The position numbers were made by a program, and so were the translations under genes. From Paulinella micropora (lineage: Eukaryota > Cercozoa > Imbricatea > Euglyphida > Paulinellidae), in the NCBI GenBank assembly GCA_019918135.1, contig WBZZ01003223.1, positions 184,001 through 248,000 on the forward strand: DNA of 64,000 nt, in the 5' to 3' direction. Positions 52,265-62,499 of this stretch are shown here, in pieces; the first letter of the stretch is position 1; each line of letters begins with the position of its first letter. The notes beneath the pieces are model-generated. The model saw nothing but the letters and a program-made list of their open reading frames with translations, did not search any database and had not been told where the DNA came from.

Positions 52265-53746
52265 ATGCCTGTCCAATACGGAGGAGAATTAGTCCATCAG
52301 ACTAAGGAACTACTCACTGGTAAGTATGAATTAAGCAAACGTACCACCCGTGAAGGCTCGCAACCTGTCGCGCTTACTACTGCTGGTGGTATGGAAAACA
52401 CATTTGAAATTCCTACTCGTCCTTTGAACCTTGCGAGGAGTGTGTTGCGATTTACTTACACTCCGTCTGGTGCAGGTGGTGCGGGTCGCTACAATCGTAT
52501 CTATATGGATTGTCTGTCTATGATTAAAACTATTGAATTGCGAAGCCGAAGCGGGCAGTATCTGTGTAATCTTGAACATGTGGGGAACTACACTAAGGTG
52601 ATATGGAAACCAGAAATGAAGTATGAAAAATTTATGGCACTTGAAAATCACGGGGGTGGTGTGGCTAGCGGTGCTATGCTTCAAAAGTGTAATGCAGGAA
52701 AAGCTGAAATTGGAACCGTAGCGGAAAGGCGGGCGATTACTACTGGTGGGACTTATGATGCTGTTAGGGATGCTATTCAAACATACTACAAAGTGCCTCT
52801 TGTTAATGCCCGTCGCCACGATGATATTACCGCTCTCGCAGATAGCACTGCTGGAAATTATAGTTTGGTAAATGTTCCTTTTGAGGAGGCTAAGTATTTT
52901 GAAGGCGGTGGTGATAATACTGCTACCCCTGTTATTAATGTTAAGTTTCCTTTGGGTATGTTGTTTGGCACTATTTTTGAACTGGATAAGACTATTGGAT
53001 TTAATGAAATTTTGGATGCGGATTGTGTGGGCTGAAACCAACCGCTCTTCATTCTATGGCACTAATGCAAGTTCTATTTCAACTGGTGCTGCCGCTACGA
53101 CCTCTGGTGCTATCGTCTCTAACCTAAATCTATTCCTTGCTGTTGAGACTGACCCGAATGTTATCCTCGGTGTCCAGCAAAAGATTGCGGGTGAAGGCTT
53201 TCCATTTAAGATTGAGTATCCTATCGCTTGGAAGCAGAGCCTCTCAACACAAAGTCAAAATTATGTTATTAAGATGAATCGCTCGCAGGGTGAAAGAATT
53301 CGTCGTATTTATACTTCAGCTTTCATTTCACTGAGAGTGCTAATACTTCTTTTGATAATGACAACAGGGCAGATGCTAAAATTATTAGTTATTATACAAC
53401 ACTTGATGGGACACGCCTTCAACAATTTGACATTGACACATCTGAGAATGAAGACTATATGATTTTGAAGGATAAGTTGAAGGGAAGTGCTATCCTAAAC
53501 AGCGACGTCTATCACTACAACTGGTTCCACGTAGATACTTGGGACAATAACCGCCCGCTGTGCGATAAGGACACCGACGGCTATGAGGTGAGCGGTTTGA
53601 GCCTAGACACTGAACGACGATATGAATTCGTTTCAAATACGAATGCTAATGCGAGCGGTGCAGGCGTAACTAATCTTAACCATTACACATTCGCCATTCT
53701 TCAACGAAGTGTGCTTGTTAAGGGAATTGAAATCCTAATGTCTTAG
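52265..53746 (+). pseudogene. Major capsid protein (double jelly-roll), relic
   Basis: Starts MPVQYGGELVHQTKELL. Position after the penton, length of about 490 codons and segments such as TRPLNLARSVLRFTY and NWFHVDTWDNNRPL fit the Polinton/virophage double-jelly-roll major capsid protein. Broken in this copy; no details are given. Confidence 0.75.
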
Positions 53747-53798
53747 ATATTTGTAAATTCACACTTTCGCTTCGCTTTCGTGTGCTTTACAAATATCG
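53746..53798. terminator. 3' border hairpin
   Basis: GATATTTGTAAA pairs with TTTACAAATATC; the loop has CACTTTCGCTTCG. It overlaps the stop codon of the capsid region. Confidence 0.6.
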
Positions 53799-53835
53799 TG
53801 AAAAGTAAAATATTTATTTTTTGATATTTAAAAAA

Positions 53836-53886
53836 CGATATTTTATAATAAGCGTGAGTGAAACGTGAGCGTCATTATAAAATATC
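53836..53886 (+). promoter_or_regulatory. 5' border hairpin
   Basis: CGATATTTTATAATAAGCG...GTCATTATAAAATATC ends one base before the ATG at 53888. The stem differs in sequence from the other copies but both arms changed together, so pairing is kept. Confidence 0.7.
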
Positions 53887-53887
53887 A

Positions 53888-55107
53888 ATGTCTCATCAAA
53901 GAAATTTAATCGCAGAAAATCCTGACGGCAAATTTATAAATGTCAGTGTTGGATATGATGGACACGTTGAAACTAATCATATGAAGACCGCTTTTGGTGA
54001 AACCCTAACCAGTTCCTTAACACCAGTATTACAGGAAATCTTTCCATATACCATTAATACACGAATATGGACAATAACAGAAACAAAGGCGAGCGTTTCA
54101 TTTCTGAATAATATGGCTGAATTAAAACGACTGCTAATGCTACCGCTGATGCTAGTATGGTAAGCAAAAGAAAAATAAAATATCGCACTGGTATGGGTGT
54201 TGTAGCCCGCTTCACTGCTTTATGGACAACAGACGAAACCGAAGATTATTATTCGTGGATAGGTATCGGCGAGAACGATTTATCTAATGGTTTCTACTTT
54301 TACAAAACTAGAGATGAAGGAATGAGTATTCTACATTGTATAGGAGGAACCCCAAACGTATTTTATCAAGTGTATTGGGATGACCCGTGCGACGGAACAG
54401 GAGATATGCCTGTATTAGACTGGACAAAGGGAAATGTATTTCAAATTCAATTTCAATATTTAGGTTTTGGTGCTATTAAGTTTTCTATTGAAAATCCAAA
54501 GACAGGCGAATTTCAGTTAGTCCATACGATTAGGTATGCGAATAGCTATACGGGTGTCAGTCTGCGGAATACTACATTGCTATTTGTAGCACGAATTGTT
54601 CACAATAATGCGGGAGTTGGAATACAAAGGCTGAAGACAGCCAGTTGTAGTTTGTTTGTTGAAGGCGCCAACACAATTAATACAAGTATTACAAATACGG
54701 CGGAAGGGAGTGAAGCAGGTAATATAACTGAAAGCCCCATTTTAAGTATCAGAAATAAAGCACAATACAATAATAGCCAAACCAACTATTCAAATGTATT
54801 TCCATCTTTGATAAGTATTACAAATGAAGATACTAAGGCTAATGTCGTCAGAATGGTATTGAACGGAACACTGACAGGGGCGGGTTTTGCTGATGTTGAT
54901 GCCAAAACTTCAATTGTAGATACAGACACAAAAGCAACTGCGATTGCGAACGGAACAACAATTTTTAAGATTTATGTTAATGCTACCTCAACTCAACAAA
55001 TTAATCTAAGAACCTACGATATTCAATTAACCCCAAACGATGTTTTGACATTCACACAAAAGGCTGTGTCGGCGGGTGGAAATGGTAACTTTATAGAAGA
55101 CCAATGA
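53888..55107 (+). pseudogene. Probable structural protein of the Polinton, relic
   Basis: Starts MSHQRNLIAENPDGKFINVSV. The remaining text is beta-rich with lectin-like jelly-roll character (VARFTALWTTDETEDYYSWIG, GNVFQIQFQYLGFGAIKFS) and a Thr/Asn-rich end. Many Polinton-like and giant viruses carry a similar protein near the capsid gene, perhaps a surface decoration. Broken in this copy. Confidence 0.5.
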
Positions 55108-55141
55108 AGCAAAAAAAAGAATGTGTGAGTGATTTGATATT

Positions 55142-55381
55142 TTATTTTTTTTGATATCTTTCTTTTACAATACGAATAACATCGCTCACACTAGTGGCTA
55201 TCTCTTCACCTTCACTCACTTTCTTTAATATACATCCTTCTTCTGTACATGTAGCATTCGCTATTTCTTCGCCAACATTGGCTTTTATTTCGGTAATCCC
55301 TGTTTCTTTTAAATCTGCTGTTGTAAATGGTGTGCTTTGTTCTTCGTCCAACACGTTTTCTAAAGGAATAACTACTTTCAC
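55142..55381 (-). CDS. Small acidic Polinton protein
   Basis: About 79 residues, acidic and Val/Ile-rich (TEIKANVGEEIANATC), ending IRIVKERYQKK; coding signal may extend upstream to about 55,520. Not recognised. Confidence 0.35.
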   Translation of the reverse strand: MKVVIPLENVLDEEQSTPFTTADLKETGITEIKANVGEEIANATCTEEGCILKKVSEGEEIATSVSDVIRIVKERYQKK

Positions 55382-55644
55382 ATTGTCATCGCGTGGTTTA
55401 TATTGTTCATAGAAAGAAACAATGTCAGGCTTAGTCCATTTGATTGTTGGCTTTTTAATTTCGCTGTCAAGGCTCCATTTTTCAATTCATTCAAGTAGTC
55501 CTGTTTGGTGCTCAGGTCAGTCATGATATATACTACAAAATAATTTTTATTAAATATATTTTTTTACTTCACTTTTAATGTCGGTAAATTTATCAAACCA
55601 AGGCTGTTTCATAACCCATTCAAGATATGGTTTATCAATAACTG

Positions 55645-55836
55645 CTACATCTTGAATTTTCTTACCTTTATACTTACCAAATGGAAAAATATCGGATGGC
55701 TTTCCTTCTCTATTTTTTCAATTGCATTTATTTGGTCTTGAATCACCTTTTGAATATCTTTTAATGTGAAGGTTTCATTTTTTGTTTCAAGTGAGAGTTG
55801 TTCAAACTTCTTGCATAGTCTGGTAAGGGTAGTCAT
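55645..55836 (-). CDS. Small helical Polinton protein
   Basis: About 63 residues, helical (TLTRLCKKFEQLSLETKNE). Coding signal seems to continue towards 55,560. Not recognised. Confidence 0.3.
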   Translation of the reverse strand: MTTLTRLCKKFEQLSLETKNETFTLKDIQKVIQDQINAIEKIEKESHPIFFHLVSIKVRKFKM

Positions 55837-55880
55837 AGTATAGTATATGGTATATATTTTATGGAAAAAAATTAATTAAT

Positions 55881-55928
55881 TGATATTTATCAACTTCACT
55901 TTCATTCATTTCATACTCGTTTGATATC
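55881..55928. terminator. Border hairpin near the polymerase 3' end
   Basis: TGATATTTATCAA faces a TTGATATCC arm; CACTTTCATTCATT in between matches the loops of the other 3' hairpins. Confidence 0.45.
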
Positions 55929-58824
55929 CGTAAGGAATACTATCATTATCTGTGTAGAAGTTTCGCCCACACCATCTTGATTTATTAACTACTTTTACAA
56001 CATTCTTTTGGTGTTGTATGCTAAAGTGTTCAATGTGTTGCTGTTTGCTGTTTCTACTTGTGTGTATCTTCTTCATTATAAAGTCTTTCGTGTTTGTTAG
56101 GCTTTCACCCTTGTCCATTAATTCATATGAAGCAGGATTTAATTTCTTTAAGTTTAAGCCTTTACCTCTGAAATGGAAGTGTGTTTCTTTATCATCCTTC
56201 TTTACATACTCTAACATATATAACTTGGGTGCTATCCATAAACCTTTTAATATTTTGCAATTTTTCCCGAGGTCGTCATCCATTCCGCCGATTGTTTTAT
56301 CACCAAACCTTTTTATTCTTTCAATGTTATTCACATGTGATTGAATGCTGTCTGTATCTGTATAATAATAGTCTCTGTCAGGGTTGTTGTCTGGGTTTGC
56401 TTCAGTCATATACTTATACATAATTCGTCTGCTGTATGCTAATATGAAGGCTCCGTAATGTGTGGGTTTTGTAATTTTTTCTTCTTTTTAATATTCATCT
56501 CGTGGAATACCTGATATAAGCCAAAGTTCGTCATTGAATTTTTCAATATCTGTTATAACATGCTTAGCCCAGAATTTCCAATACTCATGATTTTTAGATA
56601 TATATTTGCTCATAGTGTTTATTGGTCTCTGTATGGTTTTGCCATATAAAGCATTCATAAACAACTTCGCTAATAAATATTGTGGAGTGCCTTTCTTTGA
56701 GTTTTGTTTTTTCTTGAATAAGTCCAATATATAATCTTTGAATACGGGTTCTGCTTCTTCTGTGTAATAGCCACGATTAATTTTTACTTGATATCCTAAA
56801 TTAATCATATCCTCAATATCAATAGATGTGAGCCATTGGTCTTTCATATCTCTTAACTCCCACTTCAAACAACCTTTGCTATCTCTGTATGGCACTCGCG
56901 GGTGAAGTAAAGTTTTAGGGCATACATAATCAACATTATATATTCCCATTTTTCCTTTCATTTCACCTTCGCACTCCTTGATTTCACCCGTCATAAATAA
57001 TTCTAACATAGCCATTGGATAGAGTGAGACGACATCAGCATCAATAAGATAATCAACAATCTCATCAAAACTTATTTCAACTCTTTTATATTTTTCATAT
57101 TGCTTTGAGATAAATCTTCTTTTGCTTGGATAAGTCCTCGCTCCATATACCGCTCTTCTAAAATCCTTCTCCTGTTTTAAATTAGGTAGTTGTATCATAT
57201 ATTTTCCGTCTATCTTCTTTTTCCATAGATTGAAGGTTAATGAAGAAGTAGAGATAAAAGCGGTTAGGTTTGCTTTATGTTCATCAAATGTCTGCTTATT
57301 TAGTGTGTCATGAAGTTCTTTAAGCCCCATAACATCTTTCTCTAAGTATATCAAACATTCTTTTTTCGTTTCCTCATCCATCTCTTCCCATCTTTTCCCC
57401 TTGCTATGGTCAAAGTCGCCCTTTAATACATTACAGCCTAATGTTTCAAGGTTCTTTTTTAGGCTTCCCTCTGTGTGCTTACACATATCCCAGAATTTAA
57501 TGTTTTTGTATTCCATAGAAATAATAGCCCCATTATTTATTAATGGTGTGATTTTTATCTTTCTTTTGATAAATTCATTTTGAAAGAAGTAGTGGTCAAA
57601 TTTACTATCATTAAAAGCATTAACATATAATGTAGCCTTAGGATTTCGCTCCTTTAATTTTTCAGCATATTCAAGGATTATATCAAGAAGTTTGGATATA
57701 CAATTATCACCCGCTACATATTTAAACCCGATATCAGCGATTGTGTAGCCACCGATATAAGGAGTATGTAATTCATATGTGCTCGTAAATGTTTCAAAAT
57801 CATAATGAAATATCTCATCCTGATTGTTATATTTCATTTCTTTGAAGGAAGTTAATAATGACCTTACCTGTTTATCTTTTTGTCTGAGTTTTGCTTTCGC
57901 ATATGAAACCCTTTTATTATTACAGGTGTGTTTGTTATAATATTCAGTGAAACAATTAGGACACTTATTTTTATTTCTTTTTATAAAACCAAAGTAATGT
58001 CCTTTTGCTAAATAACAAAGCACATCCGCAGTAATTAATGGGTCGGTAAAGTTTTTTAATGTTTGTTTTGAAGATGAGTCTGTCATTTCAAAATACTTTC
58101 CTTCAATACAATACTTTTTCAATATTTCAAATCCTATTGAAAAAGGTATGTATGAATTGGGTTCAAGATTAAACTCATTTCTGATATCATTACATAATTT
58201 TTTATTCAGTTTTGATTTTCCTTTCATTGGTAAATTTAATATATCCTTGAAGACATAGAAGAAGCAGTTATTATCTTTGCTTCGTGGGTTAATATGAATT
58301 CCTTCTATTGTTTTATGTTTCTTATCACTTCCCGTTTCATTACATCCGCCTCCGTCCTCTTGGATAATTTCAACATTCATGTATTGAATAATTCGGTCAT
58401 ATCCGTTAGCGCTGGCTTCAAGGTTTTCTTCATTATATAAATATATAGCACGAAATAAATCGTCTATATCTTTCAACTTAACCGCATTGAAAGTTTTCCA
58501 TTTGAAAAGCTTACTATCATCAGCATCTGTTATATAACCAAACTTAACATGTATGCTTGCTTCCCCTGTCATACCTTTACTTTTTGCGTCCTTTACCGCT
58601 CTCATAATTGTTAATTCAATCGCATCCATATCATAGAAGTTAATATCAAGTTCTCTGAATGTATACGTATAGCCGTTTATCCCTCTGTTCTTTATCGGTC
58701 TTAGTTCAACAACCTTATATTCCCTCTGTTTAGTCTCCCGTGTCTTAGTTTCCCTTAAATTTGCCTTTGACTTTAAGAGTTCTACATTTTTCTTTGTTGG
58801 TCTTGGTGGTAATGGTGGTGGCAT
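55906..58824 (-). pseudogene. Family B DNA polymerase (protein-primed type), relic
   Basis: Starts MPPPLPPRPTKKN. An N-terminal region holds an OTU-like SKDNNCFFYVFKDIL and a CPNC..H..C knuckle; then exonuclease motif FHYDFETFTS (near 57,800), polymerase motif A DADVVSLYPMAM (near 57,020), motif B KLFMNALYGKT (near 56,650) and motif C YYTDTDSI (near 56,350). This is the replicative, protein-primed polymerase of Polintons. Broken in this copy. Confidence 0.85.
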
Positions 58825-58970
58825 ATTGATTTTATATTGTTAGGGATATAAAATATTAAGAAAAATATTAAATAATTATCTGTTATATTTATAACTAATA
58901 ATATATTAACCTTAAATAGAAATTCATTTTAATGCATCCTCCATTCTTTTTAATTTAAGCAAAGCCTGCT

Positions 58971-59144
58971 TTACCTCTTCCCTTTTTTCTTTCTTTTTTC
59001 TGCTATCGCGGTTTTATTTTGATTATAATATTCCATGGACTTCTGCTTGTGTCTTTCTGGGTCTTTTTTAATAAACTCTCTGGCTCTTTTTCGCATTGCT
59101 TCCTTTTTTTCTTCTGGCGTCTTGTATAATGGTTTTCTACCCAT
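58971..59144 (-). CDS. Small basic protein
   Basis: The ATG at 59144 gives 57 residues, MGRKPLYKTPEEKKEAMRK and so on, very rich in Lys/Arg/Glu with a YYNQNK segment. Short proteins with this kind of start are frequent in Polinton-like viruses. DNA-binding is possible; function unknown. Confidence 0.45.
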   Translation of the reverse strand: MGRKPLYKTPEEKKEAMRKRAREFIKKDPERHKQKSMEYYNQNKTAIAEKRKKKGKR

Positions 59145-59191
59145 GTTATATATATGTAGAAAAAATAATCTTTAATTTAAATTAATAATTA

Positions 59192-59470
59192 TTAAGGGAT
59201 AGTAATTTCTAGTCCATAATGTTTTCCAACTCCTCCACCATAAGTTGAATAAAATACCCTTTGCCTTCCTTCAAATTTTAATGATGGTGCTAAATTTTTA
59301 TTAATATAACCCAAATGCTTACCGCTTTCTGTTTCAACCCTTATCGCATTTTTATCAAATTTATTTTCTGGCTCGTGTTTAATGAAAACTTTCTCATTAC
59401 TTCTTCGTAGATATACAATATTATCTTGTCGCCCTTCAAATGAAACACCTACAACTCTTGTCGTCGTCAT
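59192..59470 (-). CDS. Stand-alone HIRAN domain protein
   Basis: 92 residues, start ATG at 59470. The HIRAN pattern is clear: VVGVSFEGRQ, then FIKHEPENKFDKNAIRVET and HLGYINKNLAPSL. HIRAN domains bind the 3' end of single-stranded DNA, in helicases such as HLTF and as small viral or bacterial proteins. A role at replication ends is plausible for a protein-primed linear element; inference. Confidence 0.75.
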   Translation of the reverse strand: MTTTRVVGVSFEGRQDNIVYLRRSNEKVFIKHEPENKFDKNAIRVETESGKHLGYINKNLAPSLKFEGRQRVFYSTYGGGVGKHYGLEITIP

Positions 59471-59760
59471 TTATATCTATAAAAATATAATTTGTTTAAA
59501 ATAAAATAAATTATTTTTATTTTTTTGTAATATCTTTCTATGTCGTCATTTCTTCTAATTATCATAGTACAAGGATATCCATTTATTATAACATCTTGCT
59601 TTTCTGCGAAGAAGTCTCTATGCGATTGGCTTTTCTCGTGCGTGTATTTACTATATATACCTATTGTTTTACCACAGACACAAGTATATTTATTTTTCCT
59701 TCTTTCTTTTAAGTATATTCGTTTCTCTTCTGTTTTCTGAGTTGATAAATGTTGTCCATT
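59471..59760 (-). CDS. Small zinc-finger-like protein
   Basis: A minus-strand frame reads KYTCVCGKTIGIYSKYTHEK, then SQSHRDFF, a C-x-C-x(11)-H-x(5)-H arrangement also present at the end of the GIY-YIG protein (CECG...H...H). A short RNDDIERYYKKIK tail follows. The 5' end is not clear. Confidence 0.45.
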
Positions 59761-59924
59761 CGGTATATGTTATATTAGATAGTTTTCTATTGTGTCGTTT
59801 ATTTCTCTCAGTGCTCTGTGGAGGGCTCTTTGGGGTGTTTTGTGCTCTTGTATTGATAGTGCGGGAGATTAATAGGAGAGCGCCAAAACACACAAAACGA
59901 AGTCAGGAATTTGCGAAAATGCAT

Positions 59925-60925
59925 GACGAGATTTTGTGTATCAACTACTCCTTCTCTCTTCGCTCAGAACACATACGTTTCTACAGTAACCGGCACTACT
60001 GCCTTTGAAGGAATGCTCGCCCGCAAGCCCCGCTGCACGTTGGACTTCTTCGACTCGCCGGAGATTGTCAATGCCCGCGCTACCGCTTCCAGCGCCGCCC
60101 TCGACGCATCACCGACACTGTCAATACAGTCGGCCAAACAGATGTTAAACAGCGCCCGCACCGCTGTCACAACTTATGTCAGCGCGTACACCACCGTTAC
60201 CCGCGCCCGGTCCGTCGCTCAAAAGAACAAAGGCCGCCGCAAGGCTGTCAAGGAATGGAAAGTAAACGACACAGTCTCCGTCTACCGCCCCAAGCCTTCC
60301 AAGCAAGGCATTCCAGCCTCCTCCGTTCTTCTGTTCGATGGCCCCTACAACCATCATTGAGCAGGTCAGCTCAAACTGCTTCAAGCTGCGCCATCTCAAG
60401 ACCAACAAGGTATTGAAACGCATCGACCGCTCACATCTCGCTCCGTATACTGCACCCACTGACGGCCTCGCCCCGCTCAACACGGTCGCAGTAGACGATC
60501 ACGACGACGACTCAGTCAACTACACCATCGGCGAAGTAGTAGCATTCATCGACCGCGATCAGGTTAAACGTGGCATCGTTTTAGACGAGGACCCAGAGAA
60601 CGAGGAAAACGACCTCGTAGTTCACCAGCTCGGTACGACCTCAGACAAGAACCCTCTCTTCCGTCCCATCTACGAAGACACAAAGGACCAAACCACTATC
60701 CAACGCTGGGGTAATCCCTTGGCCCACTGGCGGCCCCTTCTCTTCGACACAACAAACGATCAAGTCGTTCATCGACACATCGAGTGGCGCTCTCACAAGA
60801 TCAACAAAGACAAAGTCCGACTTCCCGCCAGCGTTCTTACGCGTCTCAAAGGCCCTCTCATCACCGGCGAATCCTTCCCACTTCATATCTTCCAGAAAGG
60901 TAAGCAAGCTACATCGAAGGAATAG
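59925..60925 (+). pseudogene. LTR-retrotransposon integrase C-terminal region, relic
   Basis: AQNTYVSTVTGTTAFEGMLA fits the end of the integrase core (AYNxxxHxSTGxxPFxxxxG); VKEWKVNDTVSVYRPKPSKQG and the following QVSSNCFKLRHLKTNKVL with HLAPYTAP fit the GPY/F-type C-terminal domain of Ty3/gypsy integrases. A hydrophilic tail follows. Broken in this copy. Confidence 0.75.
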
Positions 60926-61829
60926 CCACCTCAACACTCTCAAGTGGGTTTTACCCATCGTACCGGCTTCACCCGCCACAGTCCAGCGCTTTTCCCACTT
61001 GGCTCGCCATCGTCCCTAGACAAGCTATGCCACGACCAGAGTATCCCTGTAAGTCCTTGGTCGCCTTTTATGCCTGCAGGTCAACAATCATCCTCATCGA
61101 ATCTGAACACCTCAGTGATTATATTGGGATGGCATAATTGGTGCATTAAATTTGGTTCATCTCGGCTGTGCGATACATGGCCACCTAGCTTCCTACGGCT
61201 CGATGTCAGCTCCCTGGTATCAACGCATCGCTACTGCGCCTCAATTGTCTCAGTTCCGCTTCCGCATCCCGATATTCGGCCCCGGCTGATCTCCGTCTAC
61301 ACTGCGCTACACACCGACGCACTTCTTTTCATCCTCCTCCTGGGTTTAAAGAGTCTTCTACTTTTTTTCTGAGACAAGTCACTGACCAATCGTTAGTCAC
61401 ACACTCTGTACGCATCTCTACTCAACCGTTAGGTCGGGGGGGGGGGGAGCTATCAGACTGAGCACTTTAACGACCGGCCAAAACCACTACCGTTGACATT
61501 TTACTGTTTTTGACCGACCCGTTAAATTCTCCTCTGCACGACGTTTCGACTTCACTAATAGCTTTCGATTTCGTCCAGGAATGACTTCAAACGATTTAAT
61601 CAAAGTTTTTACAGCAATTGCCATTTTCCCCTTCTCCATTGCCTTTTCCCCATGATATACTGAAAACCACAAATTATGGTGAATTTTGGGGAACACAGTC
61701 AAGAGAAGATAAAAATGATAATTGCCGTGCACTGCGTGCACAGCCATTTGGCCCCGAAAGACTTTCCCAAATGAAAGTTCAGGACTTTTTACTTGAAGAA
61801 ATAACTTGTACTTGAAGCCCTCCTTCAAG
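60926..61829. other. 3' untranslated region of the LTR element
   Basis: No gene is supported. A polypurine-like tract (GGTC followed by a long G-run and AGC) lies at 61,432-61,452. Short direct repeats of CTTCAAGT lie near 61,790-61,855. A 113-residue minus-strand open frame at 61,487-61,828 has no recognisable features. Confidence 0.4.
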
Positions 61830-62499
61830 TGTTACAACTTATTCAACTTCAAGTGACATACGAAACCAACTCACAATCTACGCTCACCTACGATCGTACG
61901 TTGCACCCAAGTCTGCAAACAAGTAGAATCCTACGTAAATAAACGAAGCGACCTCTCAGCTATTTACTGGTATTTCACCTACTCTCAGGGGTTAGGGCTT
62001 TTTGCAGCCATAGAGACTTTTAATAAGAGTTCGTTGTGTATTTATCCCTTGAGGTTGTATCCAAACTCACATTGGTAATTTTTGTTACCAATTGGTAACA
62101 TTTTTTGTTGCCAATTGGAAACAGTCTGAGCCGGGTTTGCGTGAAATTTTAGCAAAAATTACCGATTGGTAACCGTGACACTGTGCCTGGGAACTTAAAC
62201 ATTATGGCATGTTTTGGCATTTGTGCAGGTTACGGACGTAACGCCTGCCTGCATCGTGTCAGATGACCCGGTCATAGGGACACTCCGTTTTAAACGGTGG
62301 TTTCCATTTGGCTTGTTGTTTGGCCCCCGGTTCATTCCCCATTGACTTCCCCTGCTTTCTACTTAAGAAGTGGAGGTTAGTACTGAACAAGTTGTGTTCA
62401 ATTTTTTATTAAATTCCTGGCCTTTTTTCCTTTGACTCTGGCAGGCAGCTCGTAAGGTTTAGACCTCCGGCCCGTCTGTCGGCCGGCCCGTACATTACA
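61830..62499 (+). repeat. Candidate LTR
   Basis: Proposed 670-bp LTR beginning TGTTACAACTT and ending GTACATTACA. Internal signals in the right order: a TTACCAATTGGTAA palindrome with related copies (62,080-62,180), a CTTAAGAAG promoter-like box near 62,360, ATTAAA near 62,410 as polyadenylation signal, and a GC-rich U5-like end. No second copy is in the window, so borders are a best guess. Confidence 0.45.

Larger units (their letters stand above)
41240..59900. mobile_element. Maverick/Polinton-type element, broken
   Basis: About 18.7 kb, AT-rich against the GC-rich left flank, with the full Polinton gene kit: rve-type integrase, family B DNA polymerase, packaging ATPase, adenain/Ulp1-like protease, penton and double-jelly-roll major capsid. 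Accessory parts: S74 fibre-like, GIY-YIG, HIRAN, small zinc and coiled-coil proteins. It is broken, with about six to ten interruptions, but many genes are full length, so insertion looks fairly recent. I could not identify terminal inverted repeats or a target duplication; both borders are estimated from composition and gene content. Confidence 0.85.
59901..62499 (+). mobile_element. 3' end of a Ty3/gypsy-like LTR retrotransposon, broken
   Basis: The end of an integrase-bearing pol, a polypurine-like tract and a candidate LTR follow one another on the plus strand. The left part of the element is missing from the window; it abuts the Polinton. Family from pol motifs; broken, with a few interruptions. 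Age cannot be judged because a second LTR is not in view. Confidence 0.65.

Noticed and set aside
61487-61828. 113-residue minus-strand open frame in the LTR element
   Set aside because: No recognisable features; lies in the presumed 3' untranslated part of the element.
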